A stretch of DNA of 64,000 bases from Niastella koreensis GR20-10. Its GTDB lineage: Bacteria > Bacteroidota > Bacteroidia > Chitinophagales > Chitinophagaceae. The notes below the pieces were generated by a model that made no database searches, was not told where the DNA came from, and saw only the letters and a program-made list of their open reading frames with translations. The stretch lies in the NCBI RefSeq assembly GCF_000246855.1, contig NC_016609.1, positions 3,472,001 to 3,536,000 of the forward strand, given 5' to 3'. The translations under genes and the position numbers were made by a program. This document shows, piece after piece, positions 43,746 through 52,157 of the stretch (the stretch's first letter is position 1; every line of letters starts with the position of its first letter).

Positions 43746-46159
43746 TGAAACGGACTTATTTTTTGGTTTTATTGATGTGGATGCCGGTACTCCTTCGTGC
43801 CCAGCAAAATTTCAATGCAGACTGGCATTTTTATAAAGGCGATGTGCCGGGTGCAGAAAAGCCTGCCTTTAATGATGCCAGCTGGCGTACGCTGAGTGTA
43901 CCACACGACTGGGGCATCGAGGGCCCGTTCAGTAAAGAATGGGCCAGCGGTACCGGTTATTCACCCGGTGGCATTGGCTGGTATCGCAAAACTTTTTCGT
44001 TTGAACCGGAATGGAAAGGAAAACAGGTTTCCATTTATTTCGATGGCGTGTACAAGAACAGCGAGGTATGGATCAATGGACATTATTTAGGCAAACGTCC
44101 AAACGGGTTCATTCCGTTTCAGTACGAGCTTACGCAATACCTGGTACCTGGCAACAATACCATTGCCGTAAAAGTTGACCATACCGATTTTGCCGATTCA
44201 AGATGGTACACCGGTTCCGGCATTTATCGCAATGTATACCTGATTGCCAAAGACCCGGTGCACATTAATCAATGGGGCGTGGCATTCAGCACCCCGGTAG
44301 TGTCAATCACCAGTGCCGCTGTGAATGTAAAAGCAACTGTGACCAACGGCACAAATGCAAACAAAAAGGTCACAGTAATGTACAGCCTCATTAATACGCG
44401 TATGGATACGGCAGGTAAATCACAAAAAATAATAACCGTTGCGCCCAATGCAACAGCTGTTGGCGATTGTTCATTTACCGTTTCCAACCCGGCATTATGG
44501 AGTATCGATCACCCAAACACCTACATGTTAAAGGTGACGCTTTTGTTGGAAGGTAAAAAGATAGATGAATGGGATTCCGAAGTAGGGATCCGTTCCATCC
44601 GGTTCGATGCCAATAAAGGATTTTTCCTGAATGGCGAACCCACCAAAATACAAGGCGTATGCATTCACGACGACGCTGGCGTGTTAGGTGTTGCCGTGCC
44701 GGAAGAAGTGTGGGTAAGACGATTACATACCTTAAAGGAAGGCGGTTGTAATGCCTTACGCCTGAGCCATAACCCGCATGCCGATTATTTATACCGGCTG
44801 TGCGACGAATTGGGTTTTGTTGTAATGGACGAAGCTTTTGACGAATGGGAAGCAGGCAAAAACAAATGGATCCGGGGCTGGAACAACGGAACGCCGGGCA
44901 AAGATGGGTACCATACTTATTTTAAAGAATGGAGCGACCGCGATCTGCGTGATATGATCCTGCGCAACCGCAACCACCCTTCTATTATTATGTGGAGCAT
45001 TGGCAATGAAATAGATTATCCCAATGATCCCTATACGCACGAGATCCTGAACACCGGTAACAATCCCCAGATTTATGGCCGGGGGGCGTTGCCCGATCAT
45101 CCGCCAGCTGCCCGCCTGGGTGAAATTTCGCGACACCTGGTACAGGTAGCCAAACAATACGATACCACGCGGCCTGTAACAGCCGCGCTGGCTGGCGTAG
45201 TGATGTCGAACACTACCAGCTATCCAACCAACCTGGATATTGTAGGGTATAACTACCAGGAATACCGCTATGCAGCCGATCACCAGCAATATCCCAATCG
45301 CGTCATATACGACAGTGAGAATGGTATGCGCCTCAGCGCCTGGGATGCGGTAGAGAACAACCCGTATATAGCCGGACAATTCCTGTGGACGGGCATTGAT
45401 TACCTGGGCGAAGCAGGCACGTGGCCCAATCGCAGCAACCAGGCCGGCCTGTTAGACCTCGGCGGTTTTCCCAAACCGGAATACTATTTCCGCCAAAGCA
45501 TCTGGACAAAAGAACCGATGATCTATATGGGTACGGCTCCCATACCCAAATCGGAAGACAATGGCATCTGGAGCCATAAACAGGCTGCACCGGTTTGGGA
45601 CGGTACCGATGGCGATTCTATCAGGGTGAACTGTTTTACCAATTGCGGGGAAGCTGAATTGTTTTTAAACGGACAATCATTAGGTAAAAGAACCCTGGCC
45701 GATGCCCGCAACCGGATCCTGTTCTGGAACACCATATACCATCCGGGCGAACTGGTGGTAAAAGGATACCAGGATGGAAAACAGGTAGCACAATACATGT
45801 TGAATACTACAGGCAAAGCAACCGCTATCAAAGCCAATGTATACAAGGAACAAGGCAAAGAGCCACTGTTTTATCAAAGGGCTGACCGGTTAAAACAAAT
45901 AGAGGTAACCATCACCGATGAAAAAGGACAAAAAGTATATCCCGCAGAAAACCCCATAACTGTAAGCATTACGGGTGCTGCCACGTTGAAAGGAATAGAA
46001 AACAGCGATGCCAATGACGTGAGTGATTACCATGCGGCTACCAGAAAGGCAAAACACGGCGCCCTGATCGTATATGTATTACAAAAGTCAGACAAAGAAA
46101 AGTATGAAGTGAAACTGGAATCGCCGGGGCTTGAACCAATACTATTAAAGTTTAATTGA
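43745..46159 (+). CDS. GH2 beta-galactosidase
   Basis: The 804-residue protein has a signal peptide (ending near LLRAQ, about 20), a GH2 sugar-binding domain (about 22-165; RTLSVPHDWGIEGPF, then SRWYTGSGIYRNVYL), an Ig-like GH2 domain (about 170-285) and a TIM barrel (about 290-600). The acid/base is Glu422 in WSIGNEID; the nucleophile is probably Glu525 in YDSENGM, followed by FLWTGIDYLGEAGTW. C-terminal domains of DUF4982/Big type (about 620-800) follow. This arrangement is typical of Bacteroidota beta-galactosidases in polysaccharide loci; it should release terminal beta-galactose in the periplasm. Other GH2 activities such as beta-glucuronidase are less likely. Confidence 0.93.
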   Translation: MKRTYFLVLLMWMPVLLRAQQNFNADWHFYKGDVPGAEKPAFNDASWRTLSVPHDWGIEGPFSKEWASGTGYSPGGIGWYRKTFSFEPEWKGKQVSIYFDGVYKNSEVWINGHYLGKRPNGFIPFQYELTQYLVPGNNTIAVKVDHTDFADSRWYTGSGIYRNVYLIAKDPVHINQWGVAFSTPVVSITSAAVNVKATVTNGTNANKKVTVMYSLINTRMDTAGKSQKIITVAPNATAVGDCSFTVSNPALWSIDHPNTYMLKVTLLLEGKKIDEWDSEVGIRSIRFDANKGFFLNGEPTKIQGVCIHDDAGVLGVAVPEEVWVRRLHTLKEGGCNALRLSHNPHADYLYRLCDELGFVVMDEAFDEWEAGKNKWIRGWNNGTPGKDGYHTYFKEWSDRDLRDMILRNRNHPSIIMWSIGNEIDYPNDPYTHEILNTGNNPQIYGRGALPDHPPAARLGEISRHLVQVAKQYDTTRPVTAALAGVVMSNTTSYPTNLDIVGYNYQEYRYAADHQQYPNRVIYDSENGMRLSAWDAVENNPYIAGQFLWTGIDYLGEAGTWPNRSNQAGLLDLGGFPKPEYYFRQSIWTKEPMIYMGTAPIPKSEDNGIWSHKQAAPVWDGTDGDSIRVNCFTNCGEAELFLNGQSLGKRTLADARNRILFWNTIYHPGELVVKGYQDGKQVAQYMLNTTGKATAIKANVYKEQGKEPLFYQRADRLKQIEVTITDEKGQKVYPAENPITVSITGAATLKGIENSDANDVSDYHAATRKAKHGALIVYVLQKSDKEKYEVKLESPGLEPILLKFN

Positions 46160-46161
46160 TG

Positions 46162-46201
46162 AAAAACGGGGTATTTTCTTAATGATAAATGCCCCGTTTT
46201 T
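46162..46201. terminator. Bidirectional intrinsic terminator between the convergent GH2 and metallo-beta-lactamase genes
   Basis: Perfect arms aaaaacgggg (46162-46171) and ccccgttttt (46192-46201) with a 20-nt loop. A T run follows the stem on both strands. The hairpin begins right after the GH2 stop. Confidence 0.85.
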
Positions 46202-46206
46202 CTCTG

Positions 46207-46327
46207 TTGCCAATTGGCAATTGGCAATTAACAAATCATTCCTTAACATCGTCAGTTTGACTATAATCGAAACCACTGCATTTCGCGAACCCTTGCCTAT
46301 TGTCCATTGTCTATTGCCTATTGTCTA
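46207..46327. repeat. Two heptamer arrays at the 3' end of the metallo-beta-lactamase gene
   Basis: The first block (46207-46234) has ttgccaa, ttggcaa, ttggcaa, ttaacaa and is self-complementary. The second (46293-46327) has ttgccta, ttgtcca, ttgtcta, ttgccta, ttgtcta and includes the stop codon (46325-46327). The same words recur at 58731-58765 over another gene's stop codon. Confidence 0.85.
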
Positions 46328-47188
46328 TTGTGTCAATTTCTTATAATCAGCAGTTCTTTCCTCCAATGTCTTATCATACAACGCCCGGTCAGCAAAAGCT
46401 TCGGGGTTATAGGCGGCGCCATCTTTTCTTTTTTCATGCATATTAAACTGACTGGCGTGCGATGCTACCCACAGATCGAATTGCAGTTTTTTCATAGCAT
46501 CCAGCGTATAAGCAAAATCTTTACTGATGTCTGCATAGCCAGGCATACCGGTCATTTTGGTATCGGGCAAAATGGTAGGCATATTCGCGATCAACACGGT
46601 ATAACTTCTTTTATCATCCTTTACTGTAACCAGGTAACTGCAGGAGCCCTGCGTATGACCGGGGTGATGCAACAACACGAGTTTCGTTCCACCCAGGCTG
46701 ATAGAATCCTGGTCGTGCAATAATTTATCTGCTTTTACCGGCAGGTATAACGGACCTTTCCCGCCCATATAGTAATCGGAGTTTCCGCCGTCGGCCAGTA
46801 CTTTTGCGTCTTTTGCGTCAACCATCATTTTAGCGCCGGTCAGCTTTTTTATTTCAGCCATACCGGCAACATGGTCAAAATGCGCCTGGGTAGTCAACAG
46901 GATTTTTAGATCGGAAAATTTAAAACCCAGTTGCTCTATGTTCTTTTTGATCATGGGTACCGATTCGGCCAAACCGGTATTGATGAGGATATTCCCTTTG
47001 GGCGTGGCAATTAAATAACAGCCGAGATCATAAGTGCCCACATAATACAGGTTACCGGCAATCCGGAAGGGCTCTGTGGGGGCAGACCATTCCTTGTTAT
47101 TTATAGGTAATGGCGCCAGCTTTTGGGCTTGAACGGAAGCGTGCACAACGAATAAAACGAGTACAAACATTAAAATTTTTCTGAACAT
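46325..47188 (-). CDS. Subclass B3 metallo-beta-lactamase, GOB-like variant (Gln ligand)
   Basis: The 287-residue protein has a signal peptide (ending SVQAQ, residue 22) and the B3 metallo-beta-lactamase fold. The first metal motif reads TTQAHFDHVAG: Gln101, His103, Asp105, His106. The other ligands are His178 (HHPGHTQGSC) and His244 (ASHASQFNMH). Most B3 enzymes have His where this protein has Gln101; Gln at that place is the mark of GOB enzymes of Elizabethkingia. The enzyme should hydrolyse beta-lactams in the periplasm. It is convergent with the GH2 gene and divergent from a small lipoprotein gene, with no mobile element beside it, so it is probably a resident chromosomal gene. Confidence 0.9.
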   Translation of the reverse strand: MFRKILMFVLVLFVVHASVQAQKLAPLPINNKEWSAPTEPFRIAGNLYYVGTYDLGCYLIATPKGNILINTGLAESVPMIKKNIEQLGFKFSDLKILLTTQAHFDHVAGMAEIKKLTGAKMMVDAKDAKVLADGGNSDYYMGGKGPLYLPVKADKLLHDQDSISLGGTKLVLLHHPGHTQGSCSYLVTVKDDKRSYTVLIANMPTILPDTKMTGMPGYADISKDFAYTLDAMKKLQFDLWVASHASQFNMHEKRKDGAAYNPEAFADRALYDKTLEERTADYKKLTQ

Positions 47189-47319
47189 CTAAATAAATTT
47201 TAGTCAGTAGGTAAATGAGAAGTGATACAGTAAAATTAAATGTTAAAATGTAAACAGAACTATAATACAGGCAACGGTGGCTATACTTTTTTTGCCAATC
47301 TGTTACATAAAAATTTCAA

Positions 47320-47745
47320 ATGAAATCTAACTGCGTTTTTTTGCTGGTGCTGCTGCCATTCTTCTTTCTTTCTATGACCTGCAGGAAAGAATCCGACGGC
47401 TGCCATTACAGTTTATGGTTGAATAACACCACAAATATGCCGGTATATGTGGTATCCAGTTATGACTATCCCGATACCAGCATTAATTTCCAAAACCCGT
47501 TGATCGCTGGCAACTATGTAAGCCCACACACCCGGACTGTTTTTATTTCAGAAGACAACAGATGTATAGAAGACAAAATAGAAATGTTCTCACCCGGCCA
47601 CAAACTTTCCATCTTTGTCTTCGAAGCAGAAAGGTTGCATTATGATACCTCCTGGGCGCAGATCAGGCAAAACTACCAGGTGCTGAAGCGGTATGATTAT
47701 ACCGCAGATGAATTAAGAAACACCAATTTTTCAATCGATTTCTAA
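47320..47745 (+). CDS. Small lipoprotein of unknown function (141 aa)
   Basis: Not recognised. It has a signal peptide with a lipobox SMTC (Cys21; FFFLSMTCRKESDGC). The mature part of about 120 residues is beta-rich (MPVYVVSSYDYPDTSINFQN, HTRTVFISEDN) with two further Cys residues and no catalytic motif. The start at 47320 follows an AT-rich gap shared with the divergent metallo-beta-lactamase gene. A TonB-receptor gene follows after 112 bp on the same strand. Confidence 0.65.
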   Translation: MKSNCVFLLVLLPFFFLSMTCRKESDGCHYSLWLNNTTNMPVYVVSSYDYPDTSINFQNPLIAGNYVSPHTRTVFISEDNRCIEDKIEMFSPGHKLSIFVFEAERLHYDTSWAQIRQNYQVLKRYDYTADELRNTNFSIDF

Positions 47746-47857
47746 AAAGCCTGAAATTGTCAAAAAGGCGCCGTTCATCACAATTAATACTCAACCTACG
47801 AATAGTTTCGTTATTCTTGCAACCGAATGATTGATTGATTCCCGTAATTGAGCATTT

Positions 47858-50293
47858 ATGAACAAACCAACGCTGCTTTGCAGTTTTACCGCAATCCTGC
47901 TCTTCCTGTCCGCCCTGTCGTTTTCCCAAACCATCACCACCTTATCCGGCACTGTTACAGACAGTACAAAACCGCTTGCATTTGCAACAGTTCGCCTGTT
48001 TAAAATAAACAATACAAAACCCCTGCAAACTGTTTTAACCACTGAGCAGGGAAGTTTTCATTTCAACAAACCCGATACCGGTAATTATGTAATTTCCTAT
48101 ACCCATACCGGGTTTGCAGAAAAAAGAATTGCCGTTACAGTTACTGCAACAGGCGGTGATATGCAACTGGAGCCTGTTCAGCTGGCTAAAACAACGGGGA
48201 TATTAAAGGAAGTAGTAGTAACCGCGCAACGGCCGTTGGTTGAACAGTCGGATGAAAAAACCGTGCTCAATGTGGAAGACGACCCGTCCAATAAAACAGA
48301 GACTGCGCTTGATATCCTGCGCAAAACCCCATTTATAACCATCGATGGGGATGATAATATAAAGATCAACGGCAAATCAAACTTCAAGGTGTTGCTGAAT
48401 GGCCGTGAAACTGCTATGTTCGCCCGGAATGTGAAAGAAGCGTTGCGGGGTTTTCCCGGCGCCATTATTTCTAAAATTGAGGTGATCACTACCCCGTCTG
48501 CCAAATACGATGGCGAGGGTATTGGCGGGCTCATCAACATCATCACCAAGAAAAAAATAGTAGGCTACAATGGTACGCTTTCTTCCTTTTCCAGAACGAG
48601 TGATAAGATCAATAGCCTGGCGGTAAATGGGAATGCCAAAGTGGGCAAATTCGGGTTCAGTATTTTCATGGACAAAGGTGTTGCCGACCCGGTTTTACAA
48701 CACACCACCAACATCACTACCCCAACTTCACAAACTGCATACGCTAAAAGAACGCTCGACGGGGGCCGGTACAACAGTGAAGCCTGGAGCTTTGGCAATG
48801 CAGAGCTGAGTTTTGAAGCAGACAGTCTGAACACCATCAGCCTGTATACCAATATCGATAGCTGGTCGAACAAACAGGTAACCAACCAAACCATTACTAC
48901 CGATTTTCTGAGCGATCCTTCAACCGTGAGCAATTTCAACCAGAATAATAAAACCAATAATCCCGGCTACAGCATTGGCAGCGATTATATAAAACATTAC
49001 AAAAGCAATAAAGAACGGGAATTCAGCCTTCGTTTTTTGGGGGAGTTCGGCAAAAACGAAAACGATCTGAACAGTGTGCAGGATAACCCCGGCACCGACA
49101 GGTACCTTATTAATAATAGTTATGCCATCAACAACCAGTATACATTTCAGCTGGATAATATTATTCCCATCAATAAAACAAGCCGGTTCGAGGGAGGCGC
49201 CAAAGCCATTTTACGCCGGGCCAGTTCCGATTTTAGAAGCCAGATCAAATACGGCGAAACTGAAGATTATAAAATAAATGTCGCCAACACAGATTATTTT
49301 AAATACAGCCAGGATGTGCTCAGTGTTTACAGCATGTATAACATAAAATTGAAGAAATCAAGCTTCCGTTTTGGCGCCCGGGTTGAATACACCACGGTAA
49401 ATGGTGATTTTGTTGCTTCAAAGAAACTGGTAAAGAGCAATTACACCACCCTGCTGCCCAATATTCAATTCACGAACAAGTTAAATACCGCCACCACCCT
49501 GGTATTTACCTATACCAAAAGGCTGCAACGCCCCTATATAAATGACCTGAATCCCTTTGTAGTCAACAATGATTCGTTGAACATAACAACCGGTAACCCC
49601 GACCTGGGTCCACAAACCATGCATGCCCTGAGCGGTCAGCTGCGGTATGGCAAGGGCAATACGTTTAGCGGAATTAATATTGAAGGCAGTTACAGCGGCA
49701 ATAAAATCCTGCAATATTCCTTTTTTGATCCGCAAACGGGCATTACCAAAACAACCAGCCTGAACATCGGGAAAGAATACCAAACAAGTGTTAGTTTGAA
49801 CTTTAATACGAAGATCACACCAAAATGGAGTGTGTATGTAAACGGAGCGCTTCGCTACAGCAAAGTCACCAATAATGCCGATGCCACCCAGTCGAACAGT
49901 GGTATTGGGGTCAATTTCAACTTTAACACCAGCTATAAATTCACCGATAAATTCTCTGTAAGCACGTATTTTGGAATCTGGCAGGAACCCCGTTCCATTC
50001 AAACCACCTACCCGCTCAATACCTGGCACAATGTGGCGTTGAACTATAAGTTGTTTAAAGACAAATTCCTGATTTCGATAAGAGGAGTCAACTATTATGA
50101 GAAAAACAGGGCTTATAAAAACATAACCAAAGACCAGAATTTCTATAATACCAATACTACAACCGTCATCAGACGCGGCGGCGTGCTGGCATTGACCTGG
50201 AATTTTGGCAAACTGACAGAAAGTGTATCAAAAAAGAAAGGCGTGAATAATGATGACCTGCTTAACAAACCTGCTGCACCATCTGGTAATTGA
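47858..50293 (+). CDS. TonB-dependent receptor, outer-membrane beta-barrel (OMP_b-brl_3) family
   Basis: The 811-residue protein has a signal peptide (ending near LSFSQ, about 24), a CarboxypepD_reg-like domain (about 30-115, LSGTVTDSTKPLAFATVRLF), a plug (about 120-235; KTETALDILRKTPFITIDGD, AKYDGEGIGGLINIITKKK) and a barrel of the OMP_b-brl_3 type to the C-terminus. It is shorter than SusC proteins and has no SusD partner. These receptors are found widely in Bacteroidota; the substrate (metal chelate, peptide or other) is not known. A short linker follows the barrel at the C-terminus (KKKGVNNDDLLNKPAAP). Confidence 0.88.
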   Translation: MNKPTLLCSFTAILLFLSALSFSQTITTLSGTVTDSTKPLAFATVRLFKINNTKPLQTVLTTEQGSFHFNKPDTGNYVISYTHTGFAEKRIAVTVTATGGDMQLEPVQLAKTTGILKEVVVTAQRPLVEQSDEKTVLNVEDDPSNKTETALDILRKTPFITIDGDDNIKINGKSNFKVLLNGRETAMFARNVKEALRGFPGAIISKIEVITTPSAKYDGEGIGGLINIITKKKIVGYNGTLSSFSRTSDKINSLAVNGNAKVGKFGFSIFMDKGVADPVLQHTTNITTPTSQTAYAKRTLDGGRYNSEAWSFGNAELSFEADSLNTISLYTNIDSWSNKQVTNQTITTDFLSDPSTVSNFNQNNKTNNPGYSIGSDYIKHYKSNKEREFSLRFLGEFGKNENDLNSVQDNPGTDRYLINNSYAINNQYTFQLDNIIPINKTSRFEGGAKAILRRASSDFRSQIKYGETEDYKINVANTDYFKYSQDVLSVYSMYNIKLKKSSFRFGARVEYTTVNGDFVASKKLVKSNYTTLLPNIQFTNKLNTATTLVFTYTKRLQRPYINDLNPFVVNNDSLNITTGNPDLGPQTMHALSGQLRYGKGNTFSGINIEGSYSGNKILQYSFFDPQTGITKTTSLNIGKEYQTSVSLNFNTKITPKWSVYVNGALRYSKVTNNADATQSNSGIGVNFNFNTSYKFTDKFSVSTYFGIWQEPRSIQTTYPLNTWHNVALNYKLFKDKFLISIRGVNYYEKNRAYKNITKDQNFYNTNTTTVIRRGGVLALTWNFGKLTESVSKKKGVNNDDLLNKPAAPSGN

Positions 50294-50463
50294 TACAAAA
50301 AATTTATTGCGCTTAACAACAAAATAACATTGCGTTTAACTTTATAATAACAGATTTTTTATTAACAAACGCTGGTAATTTAATTCACATCATGAATCAA
50401 TTACGTTTTTGCAAATGACTTGTTAAGGACCTCTAATAAGTTTTTAACCCCCGAACTACTTAT

Positions 50464-50471
50464 TAGTTTTG
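50464..50471 (+). promoter_or_regulatory. Possible -7 box (TAGTTTTG) next to the small membrane protein start
   Basis: TAGTTTTG matches TAnnTTTG but lies only 7 bp before the ATG at 50479. If real it would give a leaderless or nearly leaderless mRNA. No -33 TTG is evident. Confidence 0.3.
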
Positions 50472-50478
50472 AGGCCTG

Positions 50479-50859
50479 ATGAGAGTAGCTGTTATTATTG
50501 TATGCCTCTTTTATATCCTCTTTGGGGGATATAATTACCTGTATACAGGTATAACCGGGTTTAACTACTCTTCTTTTCGCCTGGTAAAAAGTAATGTGAA
50601 GTTTACAGACAATAAACAGGGTATGTCTGTCGTTAAGGCCATCAACCCTGGTGAACCGGGCAGCAACTTTATCTCCGATCTGGAAGATGAAGACTCCAAC
50701 GACTCCAACGCAAGAAAATATAAGTTACTGGCCAGGGGTTTATATACCCTCGGCGCGTCTTTTGTTTTAACCTGTCTCTTTAGCCGTTTCAGATCATCAA
50801 AGCCATATTACAGTCTTTTTGCGTTTAAATACATAACCCAACGTGTTTTAAGGATCTGA
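50479..50859 (+). CDS. Small membrane protein of unknown function (126 aa)
   Basis: Not recognised. It has a hydrophobic N-terminus (residues 3-20, VAVIIVCLFYILFGGYNY), a hydrophilic loop of about 65 residues with an acidic stretch (SDLEDEDSNDSNARKYK), and a second hydrophobic segment (about 86-103, GLYTLGASFVLTCLFSR). This predicts two membrane segments with the loop outside the cytoplasm. It stands alone between a TonB receptor and the RND efflux operon on the same strand. Coding status is supported by length and topology only. Confidence 0.55.
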   Translation: MRVAVIIVCLFYILFGGYNYLYTGITGFNYSSFRLVKSNVKFTDNKQGMSVVKAINPGEPGSNFISDLEDEDSNDSNARKYKLLARGLYTLGASFVLTCLFSRFRSSKPYYSLFAFKYITQRVLRI

Positions 50860-51052
50860 GGATACTTATCAGAGACCCAGGAAACCGATCACGACCTTTT
50901 TTGCTGACGTTTGTTATTAGTACATACCTCCTGCTTTATAAGTAAGATCATGCCCCTGGCGCGACTGATAATTCTTTAGCTAATTCTATAGCAATCCCCA
51001 ACGTAAACCCTGCTTTTAAAAAGCGTCAATCGCATAACACCCATTTATTGTC

Positions 51053-52132
51053 ATGAAGAGAGTTGTTTTGTTCTCATGCTTGATTGCGTTAATGTGCAAT
51101 ACAAGTTGTAAATCCACAAAAGAAGAAAAAGAAGAAGTAAGCAAGTACATTGCTACCTCTCCTGTTAAAATGGATACGTCCTTTGTAAAGGAGTATGTTT
51201 CGCAGATCAGGTCTGTGAGGAACATCGAGATCAGAGCCCAGGAAAAGGGATTTCTGCAAAACATTTATGTAGATGAAGGCCAGTTTGTAAAAGCCGGCCA
51301 GTTGTTGTTCCGCATCATGCCCAAATTTTATGAGGCAGAAGTGCTGAAAGCGCAGGCAGAAACCAAATCTGCGGAAATTGAACTGGCCAACTCCACCACG
51401 CTGGCAGACAAAAACATTGTATCTAAAAATGAACAGGCGCAGGCACAGGCAAAACTGGACCAGGCCAAGGCAGAAATGGCCCTGGCAAAACTCCATTTGC
51501 AATTCACTGAGATCAGAGCGCCCTTCGATGGCACCATCGATCGCCTGCCCAAAAAACTAGGCAGCCTGATAGATGAAGGCGAACTGCTTACCAGCTTGTC
51601 GGACAACAGTGAAATGTTTGCTTACTTCAATGTTTCGGAACCCGAATACCTCGAGTACAAAGCCAATGGCAAGGGTACCGGTTACAAAGTAGGTTTGTTA
51701 CTGGCCAACAACAAGCCGCTCAAATATTCCGGCGTGGTAGAAACTATTGAAAGCGAATTCGACAACGAAACCGGCAATATTGCATTCCGCGCAAAATTCC
51801 CTAACCCCGACCGCCTGTTGAAACATGGTGAAACAGGTAAGATATTGATGACTGTTCCTGTACACCAGGCATTGATCATTCCGCAAAAAGCCACTTACGA
51901 AATACAGGACAAGAAGTATGTTTTTGTGATCGATAAAAACAATGTAGTGAAATCAAGGGCCGTCACCTTAACCGGCGAATTGGCCGACCTGTATGTAGTG
52001 GCCAGTGGCTTGGAAGAAAGCGATAAGATCCTGTTGGAAGGTGTTCAGAAAGTAAAGGATGACGATAAGATCGCCTATGACTTTGAGAAACCAGAAGATG
52101 TAATCCATAACCTGCGGTTGAAAGCAGAATAG
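51053..52132 (+). CDS. RND efflux periplasmic adaptor (AcrA/MexA-type lipoprotein)
   Basis: The 359-residue protein has a lipobox NTSC (Cys20; followed by KSTKEEKEE). It then shows the membrane-fusion order: first half of a barrel-sandwich/lipoyl domain (about 45-80, IEIRAQEKGFLQNIYVDEGQ), helical hairpin (about 82-140), second lipoyl half (EIRAPFDGTIDRLPKKLGS), beta-barrel and membrane-proximal domain (about 180-330). Adaptors link the inner-membrane pump to the outer-membrane channel. The pump gene follows after 25 bp and the channel gene after that, so the three form an operon. Confidence 0.95.
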   Translation: MKRVVLFSCLIALMCNTSCKSTKEEKEEVSKYIATSPVKMDTSFVKEYVSQIRSVRNIEIRAQEKGFLQNIYVDEGQFVKAGQLLFRIMPKFYEAEVLKAQAETKSAEIELANSTTLADKNIVSKNEQAQAQAKLDQAKAEMALAKLHLQFTEIRAPFDGTIDRLPKKLGSLIDEGELLTSLSDNSEMFAYFNVSEPEYLEYKANGKGTGYKVGLLLANNKPLKYSGVVETIESEFDNETGNIAFRAKFPNPDRLLKHGETGKILMTVPVHQALIIPQKATYEIQDKKYVFVIDKNNVVKSRAVTLTGELADLYVVASGLEESDKILLEGVQKVKDDDKIAYDFEKPEDVIHNLRLKAE

Positions 52133-52157
52133 TTATTCAATATCTAAAGTGTAGTGA

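Noticed and set aside
44789..45379. Minus-strand frame (196 codons) inside the beta-galactosidase gene
   Set aside because: It is antisense to the conserved GH2 catalytic domain and has no supporting features.
46325..47188. Metallo-beta-lactamase as a recently transferred resistance gene
   Set aside because: There is no mobile element, integron site or composition break beside it, and it carries the same type of 3' array as its neighbours.
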